In this document: piece by piece, positions 16,224-25,470 of the stretch
How the letters are laid out: each line of letters opens with the position of its first letter
Numbering within the stretch: the stretch's first letter is position 1
Notes under the pieces: model-generated
Told to the model about the DNA's origin: nothing
The model's input: the letters and a program-made list of their open reading frames with translations, nothing else
Database searches by the model: none
From: Paratissierella segnis
Lineage (GTDB): Bacteria; Bacillota; Clostridia; Tissierellales; Tissierellaceae
Assembly: GCF_014385195.1 (NCBI RefSeq)
Contig: NZ_JACRTG010000032.1
Coordinates: 1-34,106, forward strand
Length of the DNA: 34,106 nucleotides
Direction: 5' to 3'
Program-made: the position numbers and the translations under genes

Positions 16224-16832
16224 ATGATGGATTATTCACAAGAGTATACAATTTCTGAAGTATCTGAGCTAACAGGCTACGCTCCTCATGTGCTAAGGTA
16301 TTATGAGAAGGAATTTGAAATTGAAGTTCCAAGAACAGATTCTAATCATAGATATTATACATATAAGGAAATAGAACTGATTCAGTATATAAAGATGTTA
16401 CAGGAAAAGGGGTTTAGCAATAAGCAGATTAAACTTATTATCTCATCTCCGGAGTTAGTGATATCAGGTCAAAACAACAATTCGTTAAGTGTCGTGGATA
16501 ATAGTCTAGCAGAGATTGATAGTTCTGCTATAGCTCTAGAAATCAGCAAATCGCTTGAAGAAGTTTTCTTTACTAAGCTCAATGACATAATCAGCCAAAG
16601 TAATAAAGACAGCATAAGTATAATAGAAGAGTTGAGGGATGAAATCATCGAGCTAAAACAAGAGATAAATTCCAAGGAAAGAGACGTTCTTATATGCGAA
16701 AATGCAAAGCTAAAGATGAATTTAAAAGAAAAGACCTATGAAGTAATTGAACTTAGAGAGAAGATTAGAAGATATGAGGAAAATCAAGTAGGATTTTTTA
16801 AAAGACTTTTTGGGATTAGCAATGTTAAATAA
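16224..16832 (+). CDS. MerR-like helix-turn-helix protein with coiled coil
   Basis: Residues 5-75 form a MerR-type winged helix: YTISEVSELTGYAPHVLRYYEKEF, then RYYTYKEIELIQYIKMLQEKGFS. The middle is hydrophilic, and about 120-190 is a long heptad-rich coiled coil. The C-terminus has a short hydrophobic-basic GFFKRLFG motif that could contact membrane or a partner. There is no ligand-binding domain of a classical MerR activator, so the architecture resembles DNA-binding/structural proteins of the RacA/DUF3967 style rather than a metal sensor; this is inference. A G-rich ribosome site (16209-16214) lies nine bases before the ATG. It stands alone, bounded by terminators on both sides. Confidence 0.75.
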   Translation: MMDYSQEYTISEVSELTGYAPHVLRYYEKEFEIEVPRTDSNHRYYTYKEIELIQYIKMLQEKGFSNKQIKLIISSPELVISGQNNNSLSVVDNSLAEIDSSAIALEISKSLEEVFFTKLNDIISQSNKDSISIIEELRDEIIELKQEINSKERDVLICENAKLKMNLKEKTYEVIELREKIRRYEENQVGFFKRLFGISNVK

Positions 16833-16862
16833 GTTTATAAAATTATGAAAATAATTAGTTTT

Positions 16863-16902
16863 AAAATGCTTCAAATTAAATATTTAAGTTGGAGCATTTT
16901 TT
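16863..16902 (+). terminator. Intrinsic terminator after the MerR-like gene
   Basis: AAAATGCTTCAA pairs with TTGGAGCATTTT (one G-U), and TTAAAT/ATTTAA extends the stem after one mismatch. The stem is followed by TT, giving a run of six T in all. Confidence 0.8.
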
Positions 16903-16903
16903 G

Positions 16904-16912
16904 TGTTATAAT
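16904..16912 (+). promoter_or_regulatory. Extended -10 promoter of miaB-mutS-mutL-miaA
   Basis: TGTTATAAT is an exact TGnTATAAT box immediately downstream of the preceding terminator and 64 bases before the miaB ATG. No convincing -35 is seen at the right distance. Confidence 0.5.
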
Positions 16913-16975
16913 TAAGGTTAAGGCTTGCAATCATTTTAAAAATAGATGAAGATTAGAGGGAGTGTTTATTTCATA

Positions 16976-18292
16976 ATGAAGAAATATTTGATTCAAACCT
17001 ATGGATGTCAGATGAATGAACATGATTCTGAAAAGATATCTTGGATTCTTGAAGGTATGGGATATCAATTAACTGACGATAGGGAAGAATGTGATTTAAT
17101 TATATTTAATACCTGTGCAGTAAGAAAAAGTGCTGAAGATAGAGTATATGGACAATTAGGAGAGCTTAAGGATTTAAAAAGACGAAATCCTAACTTAATA
17201 CTTGCTGTATGCGGCTGTATGATGCAAAGGGAAGAAGCAAGAGAAGTTGTCTTAAAAAAATTTAGACAGGTAGATATAATCTTTGGGACGAACAATATTC
17301 ATAAGATGCCTCAATTAATCACAAGGCATCTGGAAACAGGACAGACAATTGTAGATATACTGGAAGAAAATAGAGAGATTGAGGAGGACATAAATGCTAA
17401 TAGAAAATATTCATATAAAGCATTTGTTAATATTATGTATGGTTGCAACAATTTCTGTACTTATTGTATAGTTCCATATGCTAGAGGCAGAGAAAGGAGC
17501 AGGGAACCTGAAAATATAATAAAGGAAATAAAAAATTTAGCTGAAAATGGATGCAAAGAAGTTACCTTGTTAGGGCAAAATGTAAATTCATATGGCAAGA
17601 CTTTAGATAGAGATTATCGATTTTCAGATTTATTAAGAGATGTAAATCAAATAGATGGCATTGAAAGGATAAGATTTATGACATCTCATCCAAAGGATTT
17701 ATCAGGTGATTTAATAAATGCATATACGACTTTGAATAAACTTTGTAAGCATTTGCATTTGCCTATTCAGTCCGGTAGTGATAAAATATTGAAGATGATG
17801 AATCGAAAATATAATATTGATGATTATCTAAAAATCATTGATAAAATAAGAAATGCAGTTCCTGATATTGTTATCACGACAGATATAATTGTAGGGTTTC
17901 CCGGAGAAACCGAAGAGGATTTCAATGAGACTCTAGATTTAGTTAAAAGAGTTAAATATGACGCAGCATATACTTTTCTATATTCCATACGCGAAGGTAC
18001 AAAAGCTGCACAAATGAAGGGTCAAGTGCCGGATGATGTTAAACATGAGAGATTTCAAAAGCTACTAGATACTCTCTATCCGATAGGCCTTGAACAAAAC
18101 GAAAAACTCTTAGGAAAAGTGGTAGAAGTTTTAGTGGAAGAAGTAAGTAAAAATGACGAAGAAATGCTAAACGGAAGAACAGATAGCGGTAAATTGGTAC
18201 ATTTTAAAGGCAATAAAGATATAATTGGGACTTTTGTTAATGTAAAAATAGATAACGCCAAGACGTTTACATTGGAAGGCACGATTTGTTAA
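16976..18292 (+). CDS. miaB: tRNA-2-methylthio-N6-dimethylallyladenosine synthase
   Basis: This radical-SAM methylthiotransferase converts i6A37 to ms2i6A37 in tRNA. Numbering from the ATG at 16976, the N-terminal cluster cysteines are Cys11 (TYGCQMN), Cys47 (NTCAVR) and Cys81 (CGCMMQ). The radical-SAM triad CNNFCTYC supplies Cys157, Cys161 and Cys164, and a C-terminal TRAM domain follows (about 375-438). I prefer this start (438 aa) because the protein then begins MKKYLIQTYGC as in the family. The upstream in-frame ATG at 16946 has no ribosome site, while AGAGGGAG at 16955-16962 lies between the two. miaA, which makes its substrate, is three genes downstream in the same unit. Confidence 0.93.
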   Translation: MKKYLIQTYGCQMNEHDSEKISWILEGMGYQLTDDREECDLIIFNTCAVRKSAEDRVYGQLGELKDLKRRNPNLILAVCGCMMQREEAREVVLKKFRQVDIIFGTNNIHKMPQLITRHLETGQTIVDILEENREIEEDINANRKYSYKAFVNIMYGCNNFCTYCIVPYARGRERSREPENIIKEIKNLAENGCKEVTLLGQNVNSYGKTLDRDYRFSDLLRDVNQIDGIERIRFMTSHPKDLSGDLINAYTTLNKLCKHLHLPIQSGSDKILKMMNRKYNIDDYLKIIDKIRNAVPDIVITTDIIVGFPGETEEDFNETLDLVKRVKYDAAYTFLYSIREGTKAAQMKGQVPDDVKHERFQKLLDTLYPIGLEQNEKLLGKVVEVLVEEVSKNDEEMLNGRTDSGKLVHFKGNKDIIGTFVNVKIDNAKTFTLEGTIC

Positions 18293-18305
18293 CATGGAGG
18301 TTAAA

Positions 18306-20921
18306 ATGGATAACTTAACACCTATGATGCAGCAATATATGAAAATAAAATCTCAATATAAAGATGCAATTATATTTTTCAGATTAGGAGATTTCTTTGA
18401 AATGTTTTTCGATGATGCCATTACAGCCTCTAAGGAACTGGAGATTACCTTAACTCAGAGAGATTGCGGGTTAGATGAAAAAGCACCTATGTGTGGAGTT
18501 CCACATCATGTTGCGGAATCTTATATTTCTAAACTTGTAAATAAGGGTTATAAAGTAGCAATATGTGATCAGCTTGAAGATCCTGCATTGGCTAAAGGCA
18601 TTGTAAAAAGAGATGTCGTAAAGGTAGTAACTCCCGGAACTATAACGGACTCTATCTCACTTGATGATAAGACCAATAACTTTTTATTATCCATTTATCT
18701 TGATAAATTCGGAGTAGGCATATCCTATGTGGATAACTCCACAGGAGAGATGTATACTACAGAATTGTTAGATGAAGAAGATAAATGTTTTAGTTTTATA
18801 ATAGATGAATTAGGTAAAACTCTGCCTTCGGAGATATTATGCAATGATTATCTACTTCAGAATAATAAATTATTAAGAGTTATTAAAACTAAGATTAATC
18901 CCTTTATCAATACCTATGATGATAAAGAATTAATTGAAGATGAAATAAAAGGGGCTATAGCAAAACAATTTAAGGTAAACAATTTAAAAAGACTGGATAT
19001 TGATGGTAAGATTTATTCAATAATTGCTACTTCTAAGCTAATTGACTATCTTCATTCAACGCAAAAAAACACCTTAGACCATATAAATAACATATCCTTC
19101 TATAATCCTAAAAAATATATGATAATGGACATGAATACAAGAGCAAATTTGGAGATATTGGAAACAATAAAATCTCGAGATAAAAAAGGAGCTTTAATTG
19201 GTATCATTGACAAAACAAAGACTGCGATGGGCGGACGTTTGTTGAAAAAATGGCTTGAACAACCTTTGTTGGATAAAAGAAGTATTAATTACAGGCTAAA
19301 TATAGTGGATTATTTTTACAATAATTCGATGTTTTTAGACGATATTAGAAGAATTTTAAACAATATATATGATATTGAAAGACTTACCAGTAAAATTTCA
19401 AATGGGAATTGTAATGGAAGAGACTTGATATCTTTAAAAAATTCTATAAATAATTTACCCAATATAAAGAAACTTTTAGATAGCACCGACAATGGTGACT
19501 TAAGAAAAATCGGAAATGAAATAGATGATTTAAAAGATATATATACTTTAATAGACAAATCCATCCTTGACGATCCACCTATTAGTGTCAAAGAAGGCGC
19601 CCTTATAAAGAATGGTTTCAACACTAAATTAGATGAAATCAGAGAGAGCAGCTTAAAGGGGAAAGAATGGCTTAGCGGTTTAGAATCAGATGAAAAAAAT
19701 AAAACCGGCATAAAAAATTTAAAAATAGGATATAACCGAATTACAGGCTATTATTTTGAGGTTACGAAGTCAAATTTATCCTTAGTTCCGGATTATTATA
19801 TACGAAAACAAACTTTGGCTAATTCTGAAAGATACTATACCGAAGAATTAAAAAATATGGAATCTAAAATCCTCGGCGCAGAAGAAAAGTCCCTTAGAAT
19901 GGAATACGAAATTTTCCAAGACATAAGAAATAGTGTAAAAAATGAAATTGTGAGGATTCAAAATGTAAGTAAACAAATTGCAGTAATTGATGTTTTATCA
20001 AATTTTGCTCTAGTTTCTAAAAATCACAATTTCACAAGACCTGAACTTAACTCCAAGGGAATTATTCAAATAGAAGGAGGCAGACATCCTGTTGTAGAAA
20101 CTACTATTGATAATAATTTATTTGTGCCAAATGACACTTATCTCGATACATCAAAGAATATGATTCAAATAATTACAGGACCTAATATGGCAGGCAAATC
20201 TACTTACATGAGACAAGTGGCAATCATTACATTATTGGCACAAATTGGTTCATTTGTACCGGCAGAATATTCAAATATTGGCATTGTTGACAGAATATTT
20301 ACTAGAATTGGTGCTTCAGATAATTTATCTCAAGGTGAAAGCACATTTATGGTTGAGATGAATGAAGTCTCCAATATAATTAAGTCTGCCACTAATAACA
20401 GTCTTATTATATTGGATGAAGTCGGAAGGGGTACAAGCACTTATGATGGACTTAGTATTGCTTGGGCTGTAGTCGAATATATAGCTGAAAAAGTGAAAGC
20501 AAAAACATTATTTGCAACACATTACCACGAATTAACACAGCTTCAAGAAAAACTGGATGGGGTCATAAACTTAACTATAACTGCAGAAGAAAGAGGGAAT
20601 GATATAGTATTTTTAAGAAAAATCGTTAAGGGAAGTACTAACCGAAGTTATGGAATTCAAGTTGCAAGATTGGCAGGTATACATGAAGATATTATAAACA
20701 GGGCAACTGAAGTATTGTCTTCAATAGAAGGCTCACATGTATTAAATTTGAACAGCAGCCCTAAGGTTAATGAAAAACAGTTGAATCTTATGGATTATAA
20801 GAAAGATTACTTTATAGATAGAATTAAAAATATTGATATTGACAGCACTACTCCAAAAGAAGCTTTAAGTATATTATATAATTTGGTTGAAGATGCAAAT
20901 TCCCTTAAGGAGAGAGCTTAA
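18306..20921 (+). CDS. mutS: DNA mismatch repair protein MutS
   Basis: MutS recognises mismatches and recruits MutL in an ATP-dependent way. The mismatch-probing Phe-x-Glu is in GDFFEMF (Phe30, Glu32). The ABC ATPase has Walker A GPNMAGKST (about 625-633), the signature region SQGESTFMVEM, Walker B LIILDEVGRGTSTYDG from about 700, and ATHYHEL. The ATG at 18306 has GGAGG five bases upstream; an ATG at 18294 is part of that ribosome site and is rejected. At 871 residues it is standard MutS1 length, including the C-terminal helical domain. It begins 13 bases after miaB and overlaps mutL through TAATG. Confidence 0.95.
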   Translation: MDNLTPMMQQYMKIKSQYKDAIIFFRLGDFFEMFFDDAITASKELEITLTQRDCGLDEKAPMCGVPHHVAESYISKLVNKGYKVAICDQLEDPALAKGIVKRDVVKVVTPGTITDSISLDDKTNNFLLSIYLDKFGVGISYVDNSTGEMYTTELLDEEDKCFSFIIDELGKTLPSEILCNDYLLQNNKLLRVIKTKINPFINTYDDKELIEDEIKGAIAKQFKVNNLKRLDIDGKIYSIIATSKLIDYLHSTQKNTLDHINNISFYNPKKYMIMDMNTRANLEILETIKSRDKKGALIGIIDKTKTAMGGRLLKKWLEQPLLDKRSINYRLNIVDYFYNNSMFLDDIRRILNNIYDIERLTSKISNGNCNGRDLISLKNSINNLPNIKKLLDSTDNGDLRKIGNEIDDLKDIYTLIDKSILDDPPISVKEGALIKNGFNTKLDEIRESSLKGKEWLSGLESDEKNKTGIKNLKIGYNRITGYYFEVTKSNLSLVPDYYIRKQTLANSERYYTEELKNMESKILGAEEKSLRMEYEIFQDIRNSVKNEIVRIQNVSKQIAVIDVLSNFALVSKNHNFTRPELNSKGIIQIEGGRHPVVETTIDNNLFVPNDTYLDTSKNMIQIITGPNMAGKSTYMRQVAIITLLAQIGSFVPAEYSNIGIVDRIFTRIGASDNLSQGESTFMVEMNEVSNIIKSATNNSLIILDEVGRGTSTYDGLSIAWAVVEYIAEKVKAKTLFATHYHELTQLQEKLDGVINLTITAEERGNDIVFLRKIVKGSTNRSYGIQVARLAGIHEDIINRATEVLSSIEGSHVLNLNSSPKVNEKQLNLMDYKKDYFIDRIKNIDIDSTTPKEALSILYNLVEDANSLKERA

Positions 20922-22813
20922 TGGGTAAAATAAAAATTTTAGATAATATTACTATTCAAAAAATTGCTGCCGGGGAGGTAATTGAAAGACCTTCTTCAGT
21001 AGTAAAGGAATTGATTGAAAACTCAATAGATGCTAACGCAAGGTCAATTGTTGTAGAAATCAAGAACGGTGGGAAAACTTTTATAAGGGTAACTGACGAT
21101 GGAGACGGTATAGATGAAGAGGATTTACCTCTGGCTTTTAAAAGGCACTCAACATCTAAACTGAATAAGATTGATGATTTATACAACATGATGACTTTAG
21201 GATTTAGAGGGGAAGCTCTTGCGAGTATTTCATCTGTTGCTAGATTGGATGTTTTGACAAAAACGTCTAAATCAGCCGCAGGTATTCATGCTCAATTAGA
21301 AGATGGAGAGATAAAGTCAATGGAGAAAGTAGGCTCTCCTAAAGGTACTACTATTATAGTTAAAGACCTATTTTATAATTTACCTGTCAGAAAGAAATTT
21401 TTAAAAAGTGACACTTCCGAATCAAATAGCATCAGCGATATCGTCAATAAATTGGCTTTGGGTAACTTTAAAATATCTTTTAAATTTATCAAGGATAATA
21501 AGGTAATAATAAATACAATTGGGAATGTTAACTCAAAGGAAATTATCTATACAATTTTAGGTAAAGATATAGTAAAAGGACTGATTCCAATTGAATATAG
21601 GGATGAAAATATTGAGTTAAATGGTTTTATATCAAATAATAATTTGTATAGGAGCAATCGCAGCCATCAATATCTCTATATAAACGGAAGATATATTACG
21701 AATTATCCAATTGCAGCTACTATTGAAGGGCAATATAGGTCTGCAATTCCTATAAATAGATATCCCATTTTTATACTTTATCTAAAATTTAACCCGGAAG
21801 ATTTGGATGTTAATATTCATCCTACAAAGCAAGAAGTAAAATTCGTAAATAATTACGATATCAATGGGATTATAGGAAATATTATTAAAAAGAGACTATT
21901 TGATGCCTTAAGTGTAGGAAAGTTTGAAATTTCACAAAAGGAAAAAAAGAAAAAAGAAGAACTACAGATACTTTCCAATTTAGAATTAAATACACATAAG
22001 AATATAATAGTAAAAGATTTTACAACGGAAGATGATGATACTGGGTATATGGACGAATCATTAGATATCTTTAATGATATTGATGAAGAGATTAATGCAG
22101 AAAATTCTATAAATTTATATAAAGAAGATGAGATAAATGAAAATGAAATCCAACAGAAGGGCTATAAAGCAGTAGACGTTAAACAGTCCACCGTTGATGA
22201 CTTAATTGAAGATAATAAAATTGACAGTATTTTAAGCGATATTATTCCTATTGGTATTGTCTTTAACACCTATATCATTGCAGAAAATAAGGAAAAGAAT
22301 AAAATAATATTTATTGATCAGCATGCTGCTCATGAAAGAGTCATGTATGAAAGATATAGGAATGAATATAAAAACGAAAAAATCTATATCCAGCAGCTGT
22401 TAACTCCTGAAATTATTCAATTAACAAATAGTGAAATGAACAATCTAAAGGAAAATTTGAGTTTGTTTTTATCCTTAGGTTTTGAACTGGAGGAATTCGG
22501 ACCAAATACTATTGCTATTCGAGGTGTACCGTTTATATTTGGTAGCCCTAAAATTAACACCTTATTTATGGACATATTAGACAATTTAGATAAAGATATC
22601 AGTGACAATTATGAGTTAAATATAGAAAAGATAATGAAGTTAGCGTGCACAAGTGCCATAAAAGGTGGAGACAAGATTTCGGATTTGGAAATAAATTCTT
22701 TGCTAAAGGATCTAAGAAAATGTGAAAATCCATATACATGCCCACATGGCAGGCCAACTATTTTAGAAATGACAAAGAAAGATTTAGAAAAACAATTTTT
22801 AAGAATTATTTAG
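20921..22813 (+). CDS. mutL: DNA mismatch repair endonuclease MutL
   Basis: MutL couples mismatch detection to strand incision. The GHKL ATPase motifs are ELIENSIDA (about 30-38), DDGDGI (59-64) and GFRGEALASI (94-103), followed by NIHPTKQEV. A poorly conserved acidic linker covers about 340-435. The C-terminal domain has the metal-binding endonuclease motif DQHAAHERVMYE (466-477), with ACTSAIKGG and CPHGRP (607-612). MutL is therefore of the nicking type found in organisms without MutH. At 630 residues it is full length, coupled to mutS and followed by miaA. Confidence 0.95.
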   Translation: MGKIKILDNITIQKIAAGEVIERPSSVVKELIENSIDANARSIVVEIKNGGKTFIRVTDDGDGIDEEDLPLAFKRHSTSKLNKIDDLYNMMTLGFRGEALASISSVARLDVLTKTSKSAAGIHAQLEDGEIKSMEKVGSPKGTTIIVKDLFYNLPVRKKFLKSDTSESNSISDIVNKLALGNFKISFKFIKDNKVIINTIGNVNSKEIIYTILGKDIVKGLIPIEYRDENIELNGFISNNNLYRSNRSHQYLYINGRYITNYPIAATIEGQYRSAIPINRYPIFILYLKFNPEDLDVNIHPTKQEVKFVNNYDINGIIGNIIKKRLFDALSVGKFEISQKEKKKKEELQILSNLELNTHKNIIVKDFTTEDDDTGYMDESLDIFNDIDEEINAENSINLYKEDEINENEIQQKGYKAVDVKQSTVDDLIEDNKIDSILSDIIPIGIVFNTYIIAENKEKNKIIFIDQHAAHERVMYERYRNEYKNEKIYIQQLLTPEIIQLTNSEMNNLKENLSLFLSLGFELEEFGPNTIAIRGVPFIFGSPKINTLFMDILDNLDKDISDNYELNIEKIMKLACTSAIKGGDKISDLEINSLLKDLRKCENPYTCPHGRPTILEMTKKDLEKQFLRII

Positions 22814-22821
22814 GTGATTTA

Positions 22822-23748
22822 ATGAATAAAAAATTATTTATATTAACGGGACCTACAGCAGTTGGCAAGACTTCTGTCGCTATTGATTTAGCAAGAAAAT
22901 TGGATGGAGAAGTTATTTCGGCTGATTCCATGCAGATATATAAGTATATGGATATAGGTACAGCCAAGGTAAAGCCCGATGAAATGAAAGGTATACCCCA
23001 TTATTTAATTGATATAATATATCCTGATGAAAATTTTACCGTATCCGATTATAAAAAGCAAGCAATGAAGTGCATTAAAAAAATTAATCAGGGAAATAAG
23101 CTTCCTATTGTGGTTGGAGGAACAGGTCTTTTTATCAATTCACTGGTATATAAATTAAACTTTGGGAATGTTCCGCCGAATAAAGCCATTAGAAGTAGAT
23201 TAGAAACCTATGATAATGAGTATTTACATTCTAAGCTAATGGAAATAGATGAAATTAGTGGAGAAAAAATAAGTATTCGAGATAGAAAGAGGATAATTAG
23301 AGCTTTGGAGATTTGGGAAGTTTCCGGAAAGATTCCTTCTTCACACAATAATAACTTTAGAAAAGAAACTGATGAATATGATTTGGCTATGGTGTGTTTA
23401 AATATGGATAGAGGGAGGCTTTATCAAAGGATAAACGATAGAGTAGATATAATGATTGAATCAGGTCTAGTAGCTGAAGTTAAAAATATTTTAGACATGG
23501 GTTATGATAAAGATATGGTTTCCATGCAGGGAATAGGATATAAGGAAATTATAATGTATTTGGAAGATAAAATAAACTTAGATGAGAGCATAGATATAAT
23601 CAAGCAAAGAAGTCGAAATTATGCAAAAAGACAATTGACATGGTTTAAAAGAGATAATAGAATAAAGTGGATAGATATAGATAATTTTGATAGTGTTGAT
23701 GAGATAAACAATAGTATTGAAAATTATATTTATCAAAAGCTTAGGTAG
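22822..23748 (+). CDS. miaA: tRNA dimethylallyltransferase
   Basis: The enzyme transfers dimethylallyl from DMAPP to A37 of tRNAs reading UNN codons. The P-loop is GPTAVGKTS (about 9-17), then DSMQIYKYMDIGTAKV, the catalytic and substrate region. VVGGTGLFINSL, RDRKRIIRALEI and QGIGYKEI follow in family order. The ATG at 22822 has AGGTGAT overlapping the mutL stop; a longer frame from 22738 lies inside mutL and is rejected. It is 308 residues. It supplies the i6A37 substrate for MiaB, and its isoprenoid donor comes from the pathway that ends at IspH. Confidence 0.94.
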   Translation: MNKKLFILTGPTAVGKTSVAIDLARKLDGEVISADSMQIYKYMDIGTAKVKPDEMKGIPHYLIDIIYPDENFTVSDYKKQAMKCIKKINQGNKLPIVVGGTGLFINSLVYKLNFGNVPPNKAIRSRLETYDNEYLHSKLMEIDEISGEKISIRDRKRIIRALEIWEVSGKIPSSHNNNFRKETDEYDLAMVCLNMDRGRLYQRINDRVDIMIESGLVAEVKNILDMGYDKDMVSMQGIGYKEIIMYLEDKINLDESIDIIKQRSRNYAKRQLTWFKRDNRIKWIDIDNFDSVDEINNSIENYIYQKLR

Positions 23749-23793
23749 TTTTCCGAATAAAGTATTAATTAAGCTTTTTTCTTTGCTTATTTG

Positions 23794-23837
23794 AAAAGTT
23801 CATTTAGTAATAAAGAGAGATATACTAGAACTTTTTT
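23794..23837 (+). terminator. Intrinsic terminator between miaA and hfq
   Basis: AAAAGTTC (23794-23801) pairs with GAACTTTT (23828-23835), and TAGTA/TACTA extends the stem inside; it ends in six T. A TATAAT at 23841-23846 just beyond it may be the -10 box of an hfq promoter, although no good -35 is visible. Confidence 0.65.
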
Positions 23838-23868
23838 ATCTATAATAAAGAAAATAGGAGGGGTTTAA

Positions 23869-24090
23869 ATGAATAAGACTGTTAATTTACAGGATATGTT
23901 TTTAAACAAAGCAAGAAGGGAAAATATAGGGATTACTGTATTCCTTGTAAATGGATATCAGATTAAAGGAATAGTGAAGGGGTTTGATAATTATACCATG
24001 ATTTTGGATAGTGAAGATAAGCAACAGCTCATTTATAAGCATGCAATTTCAACAATTGTACCAAATAAACAAATCGACTTAGATATTTAA
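23869..24090 (+). CDS. hfq: RNA chaperone Hfq
   Basis: This hexameric Sm-like protein binds small RNAs and mRNAs. Sm1 is FLVNGYQIKGIVKGFDNYTM and Sm2 is the near-invariant LIYKHAISTI. The LQDMFLNKARRE helix carries the proximal-face Gln. At 73 residues it has almost no C-terminal tail, normal for Firmicute Hfq. GGAGGGG lies upstream of the ATG. miaA-hfq adjacency is conserved widely. A short hairpin (AAGTCTC/GGGACTT, 24091-24110) directly follows the stop. Confidence 0.95.
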   Translation: MNKTVNLQDMFLNKARRENIGITVFLVNGYQIKGIVKGFDNYTMILDSEDKQQLIYKHAISTIVPNKQIDLDI

Positions 24091-24141
24091 AAGTCTCATT
24101 CATGGGACTTATCATAATTTAAAGAAAAGGTGAATATAGCT

Positions 24142-25434
24142 TTGAATTCGTATACAATAAATATATTATGTAAACAATTTTCCATAGAGAAGGAAATAAT
24201 TGATTATGTAAATGAAAAAGAAAAATTAATTTTAGATAAGTTTAAAGATATAGATAGTATAAAAGAGTATAATCAATATAAGGTTATAAATGCAATGCAA
24301 ATAAATAAGCTTAGTGCTACGGATTTTTATTGGACAACCGGTTATGGCTATGGTGATATTGGAAGAGAAAAAGTAGAAAGCATCTATGCTTCTGTATTTA
24401 ATACTGAAGATGCACTTGTGAGACCCAGTATTGCATCAGGGACTCATGCATTGTCTTTAACATTGTCAGGGCTGTTAAGACCCGGAGATGAATTATTAGC
24501 TGCTTCAGGGACTCCATATGATACTTTGCAAAAGGTAATCGGCATTGATGGTGAAGATACACCCGGAACTCTAATTGAATATGGAATCACCTATAAAGAA
24601 GTTCCGTTAGTAAACAATAAAATAGATATAGAGGAAGTTATAAAAAATATTAATGAAAGAACTAAAATAATAGAAGTACAAAGGTCTACCGGATATAGCG
24701 ATAGAAAAGCTTTTACCGTATCAGAAATAGAGGAAGCTATAAAGAAAATAAAAAGCGTTAATAAAGATGTCATCATAATGGTGGATAATTGCTATGGTGA
24801 ATTTTTAGAGGTTCAAGAACCTACAGACGTAGGAGCAGATATAATGGCAGGTTCTCTTATCAAGAATCCGGGTGGCGGAATTGCTTTATCCGGTGGATAT
24901 ATAGTAGGGAAAAGAGAGTTAGTTGATCAAATAGCTAACAGACTTACAGCACCTGGTCTTGGGAAGGAGACAGGGCTTACATTTGGCACCACCAGAACAA
25001 CATTACAAGGGCTTTTCTTAGCGCCTCTTATCGTATCTGAAGCAGTCAAGGGTGCGTTATTGGTGGCAAAGACTTATAAGGATTTAGGGTTTAAAGTGGT
25101 TCCGGATGTAGATGATAAAAGAAGTGATATAATTCAAGCTGTAGAATTATTGTTACCTGAGAGAGTCAGCGAATTTTGTAAAGGAATACAAAGTGCTTCG
25201 GTTGTAGATTCTTTTGTTACACCTGAGCCATGGGATATGCCCGGGTATAAGGATCAAGTAATAATGGCTGCGGGAGGATTCATAGACGGTTCATCAATTG
25301 AATTGAGTGCAGACGCTCCTATGAGAGAGCCGTATTATGCTTATTATCAGGGAGGACTTACATTCGAACATTGTAAGCTTGGAGTATTGATATCTCTATC
25401 TAATTTATATAAGAAAAATCTAATCAATTTATAA
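24142..25434 (+). CDS. YnbB-like PLP enzyme (methionine gamma-lyase-like family, once called aluminium resistance protein)
   Basis: This is a fold-type I pyridoxal-phosphate protein of the Cys/Met-metabolism group. The N-terminal TDFYWTTGYGYGDIGREKVE segment and RPSIASGTHALSLTL are hallmarks of the family. The PLP lysine is in AGSLIKNPGGG, and VDNCYGEF carries the cofactor-contacting Asp. I start at the TTG at 24142, since GGTGA at 24129-24133 then has eight bases of spacing. A GTG at 24130 overlaps that ribosome site and is less likely. The protein is 430 residues and has the Bacillus-like position after hfq. The true reaction is not established for the family. Confidence 0.85.
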   Translation: MNSYTINILCKQFSIEKEIIDYVNEKEKLILDKFKDIDSIKEYNQYKVINAMQINKLSATDFYWTTGYGYGDIGREKVESIYASVFNTEDALVRPSIASGTHALSLTLSGLLRPGDELLAASGTPYDTLQKVIGIDGEDTPGTLIEYGITYKEVPLVNNKIDIEEVIKNINERTKIIEVQRSTGYSDRKAFTVSEIEEAIKKIKSVNKDVIIMVDNCYGEFLEVQEPTDVGADIMAGSLIKNPGGGIALSGGYIVGKRELVDQIANRLTAPGLGKETGLTFGTTRTTLQGLFLAPLIVSEAVKGALLVAKTYKDLGFKVVPDVDDKRSDIIQAVELLLPERVSEFCKGIQSASVVDSFVTPEPWDMPGYKDQVIMAAGGFIDGSSIELSADAPMREPYYAYYQGGLTFEHCKLGVLISLSNLYKKNLINL

Positions 25435-25440
25435 AATTTA

Positions 25441-25470
25441 AGGGGTGGTTTTACCACCCCTATATTTTTC
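25441..25470. terminator. Bidirectional terminator between ynbB-like gene and lexA
   Basis: AGGGGTGG, a TTTTA loop and CCACCCCT form a perfect 8-bp stem. On the plus strand it is followed by ATATTTTTC. On the minus strand it follows the lexA stop codon (25460-25462 lie within the stem region) and runs into TTAAATTTTA. The two converging transcripts share it. Confidence 0.85.

Noticed and set aside
19316..19711. 131-codon frame antisense to mutS
   Set aside because: Shadow of the strongly supported mutS frame; no ribosome site and no recognisable protein features.
24091..24110. Hairpin after hfq (AAGTCTC/GGGACTT)
   Set aside because: The stem has a G-U and no T-run; a role in termination cannot be supported, so it is only mentioned under hfq.
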